A stretch of DNA of 64,000 nucleotides from positions 1-64,000 of the forward strand of contig JASHNT010000122.1 of the NCBI GenBank assembly GCA_030041495.1. Reading direction: 5' to 3'. Position 1 is the first letter of the stretch. Each line of letters begins with the position of its first letter. Source of the DNA: Bryobacteraceae bacterium (GTDB lineage Bacteria; Acidobacteriota; Terriglobia; Bryobacterales; Bryobacteraceae). The notes beneath the pieces are model-generated. The model was not told the DNA's origin. It saw nothing but the letters and a program-made list of their open reading frames with translations, and did no database searches. This document shows, piece after piece, positions 50,027 to 58,542 of the stretch. A program made the translations under genes and the position numbers.

Positions 50027-52009
50027 GTGGCGTTCTTTTCGCCGCTGCCTCCTGTGAAGAGCGGCATTGCGGATTATGCCGCCGCGGTGCTCAATCCTCT
50101 GGCGCGCGTCGTACACGTGGACACGTTCGAATCCCTGCCGGCGAACTTCGATCCCGCAGTTTACGATGCGGTGGTATACCAGGTCGGCAACAATCCCCAT
50201 CACATTTTCGTTTTCGATGCCTTGCGGAAGCATCCCGGAGTGGTGGTTCTCCACGAAGCTAACCTGCATCACTTGATTGCCGAGGCGACCATACGGCGGG
50301 GAGATTGGGACGCGTACCTGGAGGAAGTGGAGACCGGCGCGGGAGGGGATGCGCGGGAGTTCGCACTGCAACATGTGCGGACGCTGGAGCGGGGCCCGCA
50401 GTACGAACTGCCGTTGTTGCGCAACGTTCTCAAGCATGCGCGGGCGTTGATCGTGCATAGCGAAGCTGTCGCGGAAGTGGTGCGCGAGCACGGCTTTCGC
50501 GGGCCGATCGCCAAAATTCCGCACGGCTCCTGGGTCGTGGACGCAGACAGGATGGCCTACCGCGCCCGGCTGGGCCTCGACGAGCGCACGCCGCTGATCG
50601 GCATCTTCGGGTTTCTCAAGCCGTATAAGCGGATCGCCGAATCTTTGCGGGCGTTCCGCCGTTTGATCCGAGTGGTTCCCGAGGTCCGGCTGATTCTGGT
50701 GGGAGAGGCGCATCCCGAGCTGCCGCTGGATTCAATGTTGCATTCGATGAATCTCACCGGGCATGCGCGGCACATCGACTTCGTACCCATCGAGGATTTC
50801 AACGGCTACATCGCCGCCTGCGATATCGTGCTGAATCTGCGCTACCCGACGGTGGGGGAAAGCTCCGGCACGCTGCTGCGCGCGCTGGGCATGGGCAAAG
50901 CGGCGATCGTGAGCGACGTCGGCTCCTTCCGCGAGTATCCGGACGAAATCTGCCTGAAGTCTCCGGTGGACGCGAGCGAAGAGGACCATTTGTTCGAGTT
51001 CCTGAACCTGCTGGTGTCGCGGCCGGAGGTGGCGCGGGAGCTTGGAGCGCGTGCGCGGGAGTGGGTCGCGAAGGAGTGCAGTTGGGAGAATGTGGCCGGC
51101 CGCTATGCCGATTTTTTGAAGGCTGTGGCGGAGGACAGGGCATGCGAGCCCGTAAAGGCCGCAGTGGCCGCGACATCGTCAAAGCCGCAGGGTGAAGAAG
51201 CGTCTGCGCCGCCGGTGGAGGCGGAGCCCGTTGCGGAATATATCGCCTCCTTCGCTGCGGCTGAGGATGGTTCGCGGTCGTACGTCGAAAGCCATCTGAC
51301 GCGCCTGGAGCGGACGCTGGCGATCACGCCTCCGGGCGGTCCAGACAAACGCGTGCTCGAAATGGGCGCGTATTTCCAGATCACTCCGGCGCTGGAAACT
51401 CGCTTGGGTTACGCCGAGGTGCGCGGTTGCTACTACGGAAAAGCGGGGGAGCAGCATCGCCGGTCGGTCGCCAGCGAGAACGGAGAAACGTTCGAGTGCA
51501 CGGTTGACTTGTTCGATGCAGAGAAGGACCGGTTCCCTTACGCCGACGCCTACTTCGACACGGTGCTGTGCTGCGAGCTGCTGGAGCACCTCACCGCCGA
51601 TCCACTGTTCATGCTGGGGGAGATCAACCGGATTCTGAAACCCGGCGGACATCTGGTGCTGACCACTCCGAATCTGGCTTCGCTGCGGTCGATCGCAGGG
51701 ATTTTGCAAGGCTACCATCCGCAACTGTTCAGCGCTTACATCCGGCCTCGCAACGGCGTGGTGGATGCGCGGCACGCGCGCGAATATACGCCCAAGGAGC
51801 TCGGCCGGCTGCTGGAGGATGCGGGGTTCGAGGTGACACTGCTTGAGACCGGAGCGTTTCGCGAAGAGCCCAAGCCGGAGTTCGCCTGGGTGGAGCATCT
51901 GCTCGAACGCTATCTGCTTTCGACCGAATTACGTGGCGACGGTATTTACGCGGTGGGCCGCAAGGTGCGGCCGGTGCGCGAACGCTACCCGGAGTGGTTG
52001 TACAGTTAG
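50027..52009 (+). CDS. Glycosyltransferase-methyltransferase fusion
   Basis: The product is about 660 aa. Residues 1-390 are a GT4-like glycosyltransferase (SPLPPVKSGIADYAAAVL; YPTVGESSGTLLRALGMGKAAIVSDVGSF). Residues about 425-655 are a class I SAM-dependent methyltransferase (VLEMGAYFQITPAL as motif I; CCELLEHL; INRILKPGGHLVLTTPN). Fusion suggests that one sugar is added and then methylated. The start is unclear: GTG 50027 has no Shine-Dalgarno, and codons upstream (CTG 50000, overlapping the previous TGA) continue the frame with plausible residues DKQWRVAFF. Confidence 0.85.
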   Translation: MAFFSPLPPVKSGIADYAAAVLNPLARVVHVDTFESLPANFDPAVYDAVVYQVGNNPHHIFVFDALRKHPGVVVLHEANLHHLIAEATIRRGDWDAYLEEVETGAGGDAREFALQHVRTLERGPQYELPLLRNVLKHARALIVHSEAVAEVVREHGFRGPIAKIPHGSWVVDADRMAYRARLGLDERTPLIGIFGFLKPYKRIAESLRAFRRLIRVVPEVRLILVGEAHPELPLDSMLHSMNLTGHARHIDFVPIEDFNGYIAACDIVLNLRYPTVGESSGTLLRALGMGKAAIVSDVGSFREYPDEICLKSPVDASEEDHLFEFLNLLVSRPEVARELGARAREWVAKECSWENVAGRYADFLKAVAEDRACEPVKAAVAATSSKPQGEEASAPPVEAEPVAEYIASFAAAEDGSRSYVESHLTRLERTLAITPPGGPDKRVLEMGAYFQITPALETRLGYAEVRGCYYGKAGEQHRRSVASENGETFECTVDLFDAEKDRFPYADAYFDTVLCCELLEHLTADPLFMLGEINRILKPGGHLVLTTPNLASLRSIAGILQGYHPQLFSAYIRPRNGVVDARHAREYTPKELGRLLEDAGFEVTLLETGAFREEPKPEFAWVEHLLERYLLSTELRGDGIYAVGRKVRPVRERYPEWLYS

Positions 52010-52014
52010 TTTGG

Positions 52015-53163
52015 ATGCCGATCTTTCAAGCGGTCGAAGCCACGGCGGAAGGAGCTTCGATCCGGGTGCGCCTGCGCCTGGATAAGCCGCGCGCGCTGGC
52101 TTGGCAGGTTTTGGATCCGTTGACGGGCGCGCTGCTGGCAGACGGCCGGGCTTCTGAGACGCGCGGTGCGGACGCCGCGGTACAAGTGGTTCTGCCGCCC
52201 GAAGACGGGCCGTACCGCGTTCAGCTTTCACCGGAAGAGGATCGCGACCGGGTGGTGCTGATCGACGCGTCGATGGCTAGCGGACGGTTGGAGGTTGAGC
52301 CGGCGCGCTCGGTTTCGCTGGCCGGGTTGCGGCGGGCGCGCTTGGCTCGTGCGATCCCCAAGGCGTTTGCGTATCCGGTGCGGAGCGTATGGACCAATCG
52401 CAAGCTGATCACCTCGATGGTGCGGCGCGATATTTTGGCGCGCTCGCGCGGGAGCTTCGGCGGCGCGCTATGGACCTTTCTGAATCCGCTGCTGCTGATG
52501 GCGACTTACTTTTTCGTCTTCGGCGTGGTGTTGCAGCAAAAGTTTGGCGCGGATTCCAGCCGCACTGGGTATGTGCTGTATTTCCTGGCCGGCATGCTGC
52601 CGTGGCTGCCGTTTTCCGAGGCTGTGGGCCGGTCTCCGTACGTGATCATCGAGCATCGCAATTTCGTCAAGAAGCTGGTCTTCCCACTGGAGACTTTGCC
52701 GGTGAACCTGGTGCTGTCCGGCCTGGTGACCGAGGTGTTCGCGCTCGCGATCTTTTTTGCGGGCTTGCTGGCGATTCGCGGCACAGCGCCGGTGAGGGTG
52801 GTCTGGCTGCCGGTGCTGCTGGTTCCACAGATGCTGCTGGCCGCGGGCTTGTGCTGGTTCCTCGCCGCGCTGGGCGTGTTTGTGCGCGACCTGGGCCAGA
52901 TCATCGGCTTTGTGCTGACGGTGTGGTTTTTCGTGACTCCGATCTGTTACGCGGAATCGCAGGCCGTGCCCGCGTGGGCGGCGCGGATTCTGGAATTCAA
53001 CCCGATTCTGGTTCTGGTGCGCGGCTATCGCGCGATTCTGCTGGAGAACCGGGCTCCGGCGGCTGAGCCGCTGTTATGGCTGTGGCTCGCCGCCGCATTG
53101 ATCGCGGTGCTGGGCCACGCGTGGTTCCACCGATTGCGGCGCAGCTTCGCGGACGTGATTTAG
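52015..53163 (+). CDS. ABC-2 type permease for polysaccharide export, with N-terminal beta domain
   Basis: The product is 382 aa from ATG 52015. Residues 1-100 are a beta-rich soluble domain, unusual for a Wzm/TagG/KpsM-type permease. The permease begins near residue 130 (LITSMVRRDILARSRGSFGGALWTFLNPLL, the typical amphipathic entry) and has six membrane helices. It would export a lipid-linked or capsular glycan made by the preceding glycosyltransferases. The partner ATPase (Wzt-like) is not next to it; the next gene is on the other strand. Confidence 0.85.
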   Translation: MPIFQAVEATAEGASIRVRLRLDKPRALAWQVLDPLTGALLADGRASETRGADAAVQVVLPPEDGPYRVQLSPEEDRDRVVLIDASMASGRLEVEPARSVSLAGLRRARLARAIPKAFAYPVRSVWTNRKLITSMVRRDILARSRGSFGGALWTFLNPLLLMATYFFVFGVVLQQKFGADSSRTGYVLYFLAGMLPWLPFSEAVGRSPYVIIEHRNFVKKLVFPLETLPVNLVLSGLVTEVFALAIFFAGLLAIRGTAPVRVVWLPVLLVPQMLLAAGLCWFLAALGVFVRDLGQIIGFVLTVWFFVTPICYAESQAVPAWAARILEFNPILVLVRGYRAILLENRAPAAEPLLWLWLAAALIAVLGHAWFHRLRRSFADVI

Positions 53164-53169
53164 ATTGAG

Positions 53170-54153
53170 TCAGTTCTCCGGGGCGTAGTAGCCCTTGCGG
53201 GCCTGAACCTTGTTGTCCTTGCCGGCCACGCGAATTTCGATCTTGCGGAACGTGCCGTCGCGCTGGGAGTTGGTCGGCGAGTAGGAAATCGAGTACTGGC
53301 TGCGCAGCTCGTCTTGCAGATCCTTGAACACGTCTTCAAGAGTGTAGCGGCGATCGACCTTGAACACGCGGCCACCGGTATCGCCGGACATGCGGCGCAA
53401 CTCGGCTTCGCCTCCGCCTCCTCCACCGAACGGCCCGTAAGCGGCGATGTCCTGGTAGAAGATGCTGTAGATGATCGTGTCAGCGCGCTGCGCGGCCTCG
53501 ATGGATTTGTCGCGGCTGATTTTGCTTCCGGTGTCGACTCCGTCGGTGATCACCACGATCGCTTTGCGCCCGACGTCGCCTTTGAGCTTTTCGTTGGAGG
53601 CCAGATAGACTGCGTCATAGAGAATGGTTCCAGCCGGATCCTGCGTGACCGGTCCGGGATGGAGTCCCACGCTGGGCACGCTCAACTTGAGATGATTCAG
53701 GCCGTCCAACAGCAGGTCGGGCGAGTTGGTGGAATCCTGAAGCAGATCCGCCTCTGCGCCGAAGCTGATCAGGAAGGCCTCATCCTTCGGATGCAAGACG
53801 CGCACGAAAAAATCGTGCGCGGCGCGCTTCTCGATATCGATCAAACGCTCCTGGCTCTCGCTGACGTCCACGAGCAATCCGATGGTGATCGGCAGGTTGG
53901 TTTCGCGCGAGAAATTCGTGATCTGCTGCTGCTTGCCGTCTTCGAAGACGGTGAAATCGCGCTGCTCCAGGTTGCCGATCAGCCCGCCGTTGCGGTTGCG
54001 GACGGTGCACAGCACGTTCACCAGGTTCACATTCGACTTGAACGTGGGAGTCTGGTCAGAGGCTTGATTCGGGGCCTGATTGGAAGACTGTTGCGCGGGC
54101 AAGGCTGCGACCAACAGGAGGGCCGCCAGCAGGGAAATACACATCTTGCGCAT
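53170..54153 (-). CDS. Secreted VWA-domain protein (TIGR03436 type)
   Basis: The product is 327 aa with a signal peptide (about 1-20). After a Gln/Asn/Ser linker, NVNLVNVLCTVRNRNGGLIGNLEQRDFTVFEDGK is the pre-VWA signature of acidobacterial TIGR03436 proteins. The VWA domain has MIDAS D96-x-S98-x-S100 and VITDGVDTGS. The C-terminus ends with YSPTNSQRDGTFRKIEIRV. Such proteins are exported and expanded in Solibacteres; the ligand is unknown. It is convergent with the ABC permease and divergent from the AlkA-like gene. Confidence 0.9.
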   Translation of the reverse strand: MRKMCISLLAALLLVAALPAQQSSNQAPNQASDQTPTFKSNVNLVNVLCTVRNRNGGLIGNLEQRDFTVFEDGKQQQITNFSRETNLPITIGLLVDVSESQERLIDIEKRAAHDFFVRVLHPKDEAFLISFGAEADLLQDSTNSPDLLLDGLNHLKLSVPSVGLHPGPVTQDPAGTILYDAVYLASNEKLKGDVGRKAIVVITDGVDTGSKISRDKSIEAAQRADTIIYSIFYQDIAAYGPFGGGGGGEAELRRMSGDTGGRVFKVDRRYTLEDVFKDLQDELRSQYSISYSPTNSQRDGTFRKIEIRVAGKDNKVQARKGYYAPEN

Positions 54154-54205
54154 ACTTGTATCTTATGATGCGGGAAGCGCGGCTGGGGGTTACTTCAAAA
54201 ACGGC

Positions 54206-54811
54206 ATGAAGCGGGCGATTCAGCACCTGAAAAAAGCCGATCCGGTCCTGGCGGGCATTATCGAGCGCATCGGGCCGCTCAAAATCCAGTACCGCGAGCC
54301 AATCTTCCAAACCCTGGTCCGGTCCATCGTGTACCAGCAGTTAAACGGCAGGGCTGCGTTGACCATCTACAATCGCCTGGTGGAGGCCGCGAAAGCGGAC
54401 CCGCTGACTCCCGATTCGATCCTCAAACTGCGCCCGCAGCGGATGCGCGCGCTGGGACTGTCGCAACAGAAGCTGACCTACATCCGGGAGCTGGCTCGCC
54501 TGACCAAAGCGGGCCAGGTGAATTTCGAGCTGTGCACGACGCTCGAAGACGCGGGCGTGATCGAGCATTTGACCCAGGTGAAAGGGGTCGGTGTGTGGAC
54601 CGCGCACATGTTCCTGATCTTCGCGCTGCGGCGTCCGAACGTGCTGCCGACCGGCGATTTCGGCGTGCGAGCCGCGATCAAGAAGGCATACGGCTTGGCC
54701 GAAATGCCGAAGCCGGCTGAAATGGAACGCATCGCGGCGGCTTGGCATCCGTACTGTTCGGTAGCGAGCTGGTATTTGTGGCGCAGCTTGGATAATCAAG
54801 GCGCAATGTAG
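54206..54811 (+). CDS. DNA-3-methyladenine glycosylase (HhH-GPD, AlkA-like)
   Basis: The product is 201 aa from ATG 54206; the frame stays open further upstream but enters the divergent promoter. The helix-hairpin-helix is at residues 125-135 (QVKGVGVWTAH) and the catalytic Asp is D151 (PTGDFGVR). It removes alkylated purines from DNA in base-excision repair. The compact form lacks the N-terminal TBP-like domain of E. coli AlkA and resembles archaeal/Deinococcus AlkA2-type enzymes. Confidence 0.88.
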   Translation: MKRAIQHLKKADPVLAGIIERIGPLKIQYREPIFQTLVRSIVYQQLNGRAALTIYNRLVEAAKADPLTPDSILKLRPQRMRALGLSQQKLTYIRELARLTKAGQVNFELCTTLEDAGVIEHLTQVKGVGVWTAHMFLIFALRRPNVLPTGDFGVRAAIKKAYGLAEMPKPAEMERIAAAWHPYCSVASWYLWRSLDNQGAM

Positions 54812-54830
54812 TTTCTCAAAGGAGAGCAGA

Positions 54831-55742
54831 GTGGAAAAACGAAACATCGGTTCCCTGGAAGTGACGGTGGTGGGTTTGGGCTGCAACAATTTCGGCTGGC
54901 GCATCGACGCGCAGGGCACGGCCGCGGTGGTGGATGCGGCGATCGAGGCGGGCATCAATTTTTTTGACACGGCCGACATTTATGGCGGCGGCAAGAGTGA
55001 GGAGTTCCTGGGCAAGGCTCTGGGCTCGCGGCGGAAGAATATCGTGCTGGCGACCAAGTTCGGGATGAAATTTGACGAGAAACGCTCCGGAGCCAAGCCT
55101 GCTTACATCCGGCAAGCGGTCGAGGACAGCCTGAAGCGGCTCGGCACGGATTATATAGACCTCTACCAGTTGCATCAGGCCGACCCATCGACGCCGATCG
55201 CCCACACACTGGGCGCGCTGGATGAATTGGTGAAGGCCGGAAAGGTGCGCGAGATCGGCTGCTCAAATTTTTCGGCAGAACAACTCCACGAAGCGGAAGC
55301 CGCGGTAGCGGCTGGCAACGCCCGATTCGTGAGCGTGCAGAATCATTACAGCCTGATGCATCGCGAGCCGGAAGCCGAGGTGCTGCCGGAGTGCTCGCGG
55401 GCCGGGATCGCGTTCGTTCCGTATTTTCCGCTGGCCAACGGTTTGTTAAGCGGAAAATATCATCGCGGGCAGCCTCTGCCGCAAGGCAGCCGCGGCGCGG
55501 ATGGCTGGGGTCCGAAAATGTTCACCGAAGAGCATCTGGCCAAGGCCGAGGCTTTGGCGGATTATGCGAAATCGAAAGGACATTCCTTGCTGGAGCTGGC
55601 GATGTCCTGGCTGGCCTCGCACCCTCAGGTCGCTTCCGTGATCGCGGGAGCGAAAACAGGGGAGCAGGCGAAGGCCAATGCTCAAGCCGCAGACTGGCGG
55701 TTGTCTACGGAAGAGATCGCAGGCGTGGCGGGCTTGCTGTAA
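54831..55742 (+). CDS. Aldo/keto reductase
   Basis: The product is 303 aa from GTG 54831, with AAAGGAGAG upstream. The catalytic tetrad is D46, Y51, K76 and H115. The C-terminal NADPH-binding segment SVIAGAKTGEQAKANA is present. It is closest in pattern to the AKR11-13 group of general oxidoreductases; substrate unknown. It follows the glycosylase by 19 nt. Confidence 0.9.
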   Translation: MEKRNIGSLEVTVVGLGCNNFGWRIDAQGTAAVVDAAIEAGINFFDTADIYGGGKSEEFLGKALGSRRKNIVLATKFGMKFDEKRSGAKPAYIRQAVEDSLKRLGTDYIDLYQLHQADPSTPIAHTLGALDELVKAGKVREIGCSNFSAEQLHEAEAAVAAGNARFVSVQNHYSLMHREPEAEVLPECSRAGIAFVPYFPLANGLLSGKYHRGQPLPQGSRGADGWGPKMFTEEHLAKAEALADYAKSKGHSLLELAMSWLASHPQVASVIAGAKTGEQAKANAQAADWRLSTEEIAGVAGLL

Positions 55743-55746
55743 GACG

Positions 55747-57399
55747 TCAGGGCGAATACGGCTCGAGCGACGGCGGTTGTTCATCCGGCTCCAGCAGCCA
55801 CACGGTTCGGTCCGGGTAGTACTTCAGCAGGTCTTGATTCTGCTCGGCGCCGAGGTCGCGAGCCCAGACCACTTTTGCGCCGTCGATATCGGCGGCGTTG
55901 TACACCCACTCATCTTGAAAAATGTGCCGCGGAGAGTAATGCACGATGACAAGTTGTTTCCCAGGTAGTTCCCCGAGAGCCTGATTTACGGCGATTCTGC
56001 GCTGGGGGTTGGTGTGATTGATCACGTCCCAGGTTTCGTAGGGGAACATTGCCTGGACTTCGAACAGGTGCACTCCGTACCACAATACGAAGTGCGCTCC
56101 GCAGAGAGCGAGAATCATCCAGGAGGCTTCCCTGGTTGTGGAGAGGCGCGCGGTCGAGATGCGTAGGCGGGTCAACTGGCGCAGGCCGGTCACGCTTACC
56201 AGCACAAACAGAGACGTCAGCGCGGCGGTGTAGTGCGGATAGAAGAACGGATAAAAGTTCGTTCCCAAAGCGAACAGCGGCAGCACAGCGGCGACCCATT
56301 GGAAACGGAATTCGCGCAAAGCGAGGAAGAAGAAGGGAAGCGCCAAATAGAGAGCTGGCAGAAAGAAGAAGCGGTAGTAGCGGACTCGATATTCCAGGCG
56401 CAGCAGGTAAGAGCGGAGCGATTCACCGTGAGGGTCACGGTAGGACATCTGGGAGCGGTATTCGATGGCTTGCTGCGGGGTCAATTGGCGATGCGGAACC
56501 GGCGGCGCCTGGAACGTCAGCGATTCGGGAACTCCGTATTGCTGCTGGCTTAGTTGATACGGCAGGGTGGTCCAACTTCCGGTCACTTGCTTGTTCTGGA
56601 GCAGAATTAGCGTGACGGCGGGCAGAACGGCCAACGCGGCGATTCGCGGCCAGGAAAGCCGCAGCGTCGATATTAGCGATGGGGCGAAATACAGCACCAC
56701 CGCGAGCAGCAGGAAGATCGACTCATACGGCCTCGTCAGCAGATGCAGGCCGAGGCCAGCGCCCAGCAGGATCGCGTTGCGCCTGTGCCCAGGCGCCTTT
56801 TTGAGCCGCGGGATTGAACCAAAAACCAGAGAGCCCGCACACGCTGCGACTCCTCCGCCCCAGTACATGTTGGTCCACTCGCTCAACGGCCCGAATTCAA
56901 TTACGGTCAGGATGCCACCGATCAAGGCCCAAAGCGGAGTGGTCCAGGCTCGCAGCATCCAATAGCACAGCGAGCAGAGCGCGCCAGTGGCGATCAATAC
57001 TCCCGCCCACGGAGTGCCGAAGATGCCTCGGCCGACGGCCATGACGAGCCCTTGTCCAATCGGATAAATCGAGCTGTAGGTGGGCTCCTGCAAAGTGAAG
57101 AACGTCTCGAAGAACTGGTGCAGGGGATGCGTCGGGTTCGCGAGGCGGAAGTGGCTTAGCGTATCGGCCACCAGCAGGTGTGCGAATTCGTCGTAGATTT
57201 GCGGCGTGGGAACCGGGTGGTGCGGCAACAGGATCAGCCGCAGCGCGATAGGCAGAAGGAACAGCGCCAGCATGCACAAGCGCGTGCGTTCCGCGAGCCG
57301 GCGAGCCCACGGCTCGAGATACTGGCGGGTGGTCCACGCCAGCGCCATGAGAAGCACGGCCAAGCCTAGCTCGATCGAGTCCGCGCCGGACCAGTTCAT
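55747..57399 (-). CDS. Multi-pass membrane glycosyltransferase-like protein
   Basis: The product is 550 aa with about eleven membrane helices. The first large periplasmic loop has PQIYDEFAHLLVADTL, fitting the acidic catalytic loop of GT-C enzymes, and the C-terminal 110 residues are soluble (LGELPGKQLVIVHYSPRH, ending DLLKYYPDRTVWLLEPDEQ). This layout matches the GT39/ArnT-like gene at 39677, but similarity is low. Probably transfers sugar from a polyprenyl carrier outside the inner membrane. Confidence 0.68.
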   Translation of the reverse strand: MNWSGADSIELGLAVLLMALAWTTRQYLEPWARRLAERTRLCMLALFLLPIALRLILLPHHPVPTPQIYDEFAHLLVADTLSHFRLANPTHPLHQFFETFFTLQEPTYSSIYPIGQGLVMAVGRGIFGTPWAGVLIATGALCSLCYWMLRAWTTPLWALIGGILTVIEFGPLSEWTNMYWGGGVAACAGSLVFGSIPRLKKAPGHRRNAILLGAGLGLHLLTRPYESIFLLLAVVLYFAPSLISTLRLSWPRIAALAVLPAVTLILLQNKQVTGSWTTLPYQLSQQQYGVPESLTFQAPPVPHRQLTPQQAIEYRSQMSYRDPHGESLRSYLLRLEYRVRYYRFFFLPALYLALPFFFLALREFRFQWVAAVLPLFALGTNFYPFFYPHYTAALTSLFVLVSVTGLRQLTRLRISTARLSTTREASWMILALCGAHFVLWYGVHLFEVQAMFPYETWDVINHTNPQRRIAVNQALGELPGKQLVIVHYSPRHIFQDEWVYNAADIDGAKVVWARDLGAEQNQDLLKYYPDRTVWLLEPDEQPPSLEPYSP

Positions 57400-57429
57400 C
57401 AGAACTATTGAACGATAATGAGGGGGACC

Positions 57430-57849
57430 ATGAAAAGCTACAGAAAGGAACTATGGTTCGAGATTCCCACGCGACGGGCGTTCGCGAACATCACGCGGGA
57501 GGTGGAAGCCTGTCTGCGCGAGAGCGGGGTCCAGGAAGGCTTGGTACTGGTGAATGCGATGCACATCACGGCGTCGGTGTTCATCAACGACGATGAAAGC
57601 GGGTTGCATCAGGACTACGACAAGTGGCTGGAAAAGCTCGCGCCGCATGAGCCGGTTTCGCAGTACATGCACAATCGCACCGGCGAGGATAATGCCGATG
57701 CACACATGAAGCGCCAAGTGATGGGGCGCGAGGTGGTGGTGGCGATTACGAAAGGGAAGCTCGATTTCGGGCCGTGGGAGCAGATTTTCTACGGCGAGTT
57801 CGACGGGCGGCGGAGGAAGCGGGCGCTGGTGAAGATCATCGGGGAGTGA
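57430..57849 (+). CDS. YjbQ/UPF0047 family protein (secondary thiamine-phosphate synthase type)
   Basis: The product is 139 aa from ATG 57430 with GAGGGGG upstream. Conserved stretches are [20 protein letters not shown] and [14 protein letters not shown], with metal-binding His residues. Family members have weak thiamine-phosphate synthase activity in some species; the main role is uncertain. Its stop overlaps the GTG of a decayed gene as GTGA. Confidence 0.9.
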   Translation: MKSYRKELWFEIPTRRAFANITREVEACLRESGVQEGLVLVNAMHITASVFINDDESGLHQDYDKWLEKLAPHEPVSQYMHNRTGEDNADAHMKRQVMGREVVVAITKGKLDFGPWEQIFYGEFDGRRRKRALVKIIGE

Positions 57850-58015
57850 GCACGGTCGCCAGAAAGTGCCCTCTACTCATCCCGTACTGGATCGTAGGGA
57901 TCGGTCCTCACGGCCACACGGCTTCGGTGTGACCGCGTGGTCAACTGCGGACGCCTTTGCGCTGATTCGGGAACGGGGCTACAGAGTCGATCATGAGTAC
58001 GCTATCGTCCGTTAA
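57846..58015 (+). pseudogene. Frameshifted short gene downstream of yjbQ-like gene
   Basis: From GTG 57846 (overlapping the previous TGA) one frame reads to LIPYWIVGIGPHGHT near 57916 and then hits TGA. A shift of one base continues as HGFGVTAWSTADAFAL and IRERGYRVDHEYAIVR, ending at TAA 58013-58015. Proteins pairing WIVG..G with HGFGVTAWS..DA are, from memory, common small unknowns in acidobacteria, so this is likely one gene with a single-base change near 57915-57920 and possibly a truncated end. Confidence 0.5.
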
Positions 58016-58052
58016 TCTGAGCCATGCGACACCGGCCACTTGCACGTCTCCA

Positions 58053-58392
58053 TCAATTCCGGACCCTCGTTTTTTCGAGGTATTTGGGGCCTTGCGCTAG
58101 CGGACAGAGATAAGGGTTCCACACTCCGGCGGAGCCGTAACCGAGCATGGCCTCCCGCTCGCGCTTGCTCAGCCGTTTTCCGAGCATCGCTTTGGGGATG
58201 TGTGGCCAGACTTCCTTCCGGAAATACTCAATGATCTGTTCCTTCGAGCGCTTCCGGCCGTGCTCAGCGGAGAGCCTGGCTAGCCGCTGCTCCAGGGCTT
58301 GGCGAATGGCCTCGGTCTTGGTCTCCCTGGCCAAGTGAGCCACCTCTCCGGCGAGTTCTCTCCACCTCCGCGTTCTTGATGTTCAGCGCCAC
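58053..58392 (-). pseudogene. Frameshifted VapB-family antitoxin remnant
   Basis: GTG 58392 begins ALNIKNAEVER, the standard start of Rv0623-type VapB antitoxins. An extra A near 58356 shifts the frame; the family sequence resumes as LAGEVAHLARETKTEAIRQALEQRL and runs to FRKEVWPHIPKAMLGKRLSKREREAMLGYGSAGV. Intact relatives stop about here, but this frame reads on through 22 unrelated residues to 58053. No PIN toxin follows. I infer a decayed toxin-antitoxin locus. Confidence 0.7.
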
Positions 58393-58455
58393 GGAACTAC
58401 ACCTTTCTGCCAAAATTCTACCAAAGCCGTATCCGTCTGGCGGGGTCCCTTCAGA

Positions 58456-58484
58456 CTGTAAAACGCCAGCCAAACTGCTAAAAT
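58456..58484 (+). promoter_or_regulatory. Possible gyrA promoter
   Basis: CTGTAA (58456-58461) and TAAAAT (58479-58484) are 17 nt apart. The -35 is weak. The region to the gyrA start is AT-richer than its surroundings, and AAGGAG at about 58529-58534 is a good ribosome-binding site for TTG 58543. Confidence 0.3.
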
Positions 58485-58542
58485 TAAAGTTAATTGAGCC
58501 GTACCGCACGGCGCTCACCTAGCACCCACAAGGAGCACAAGT

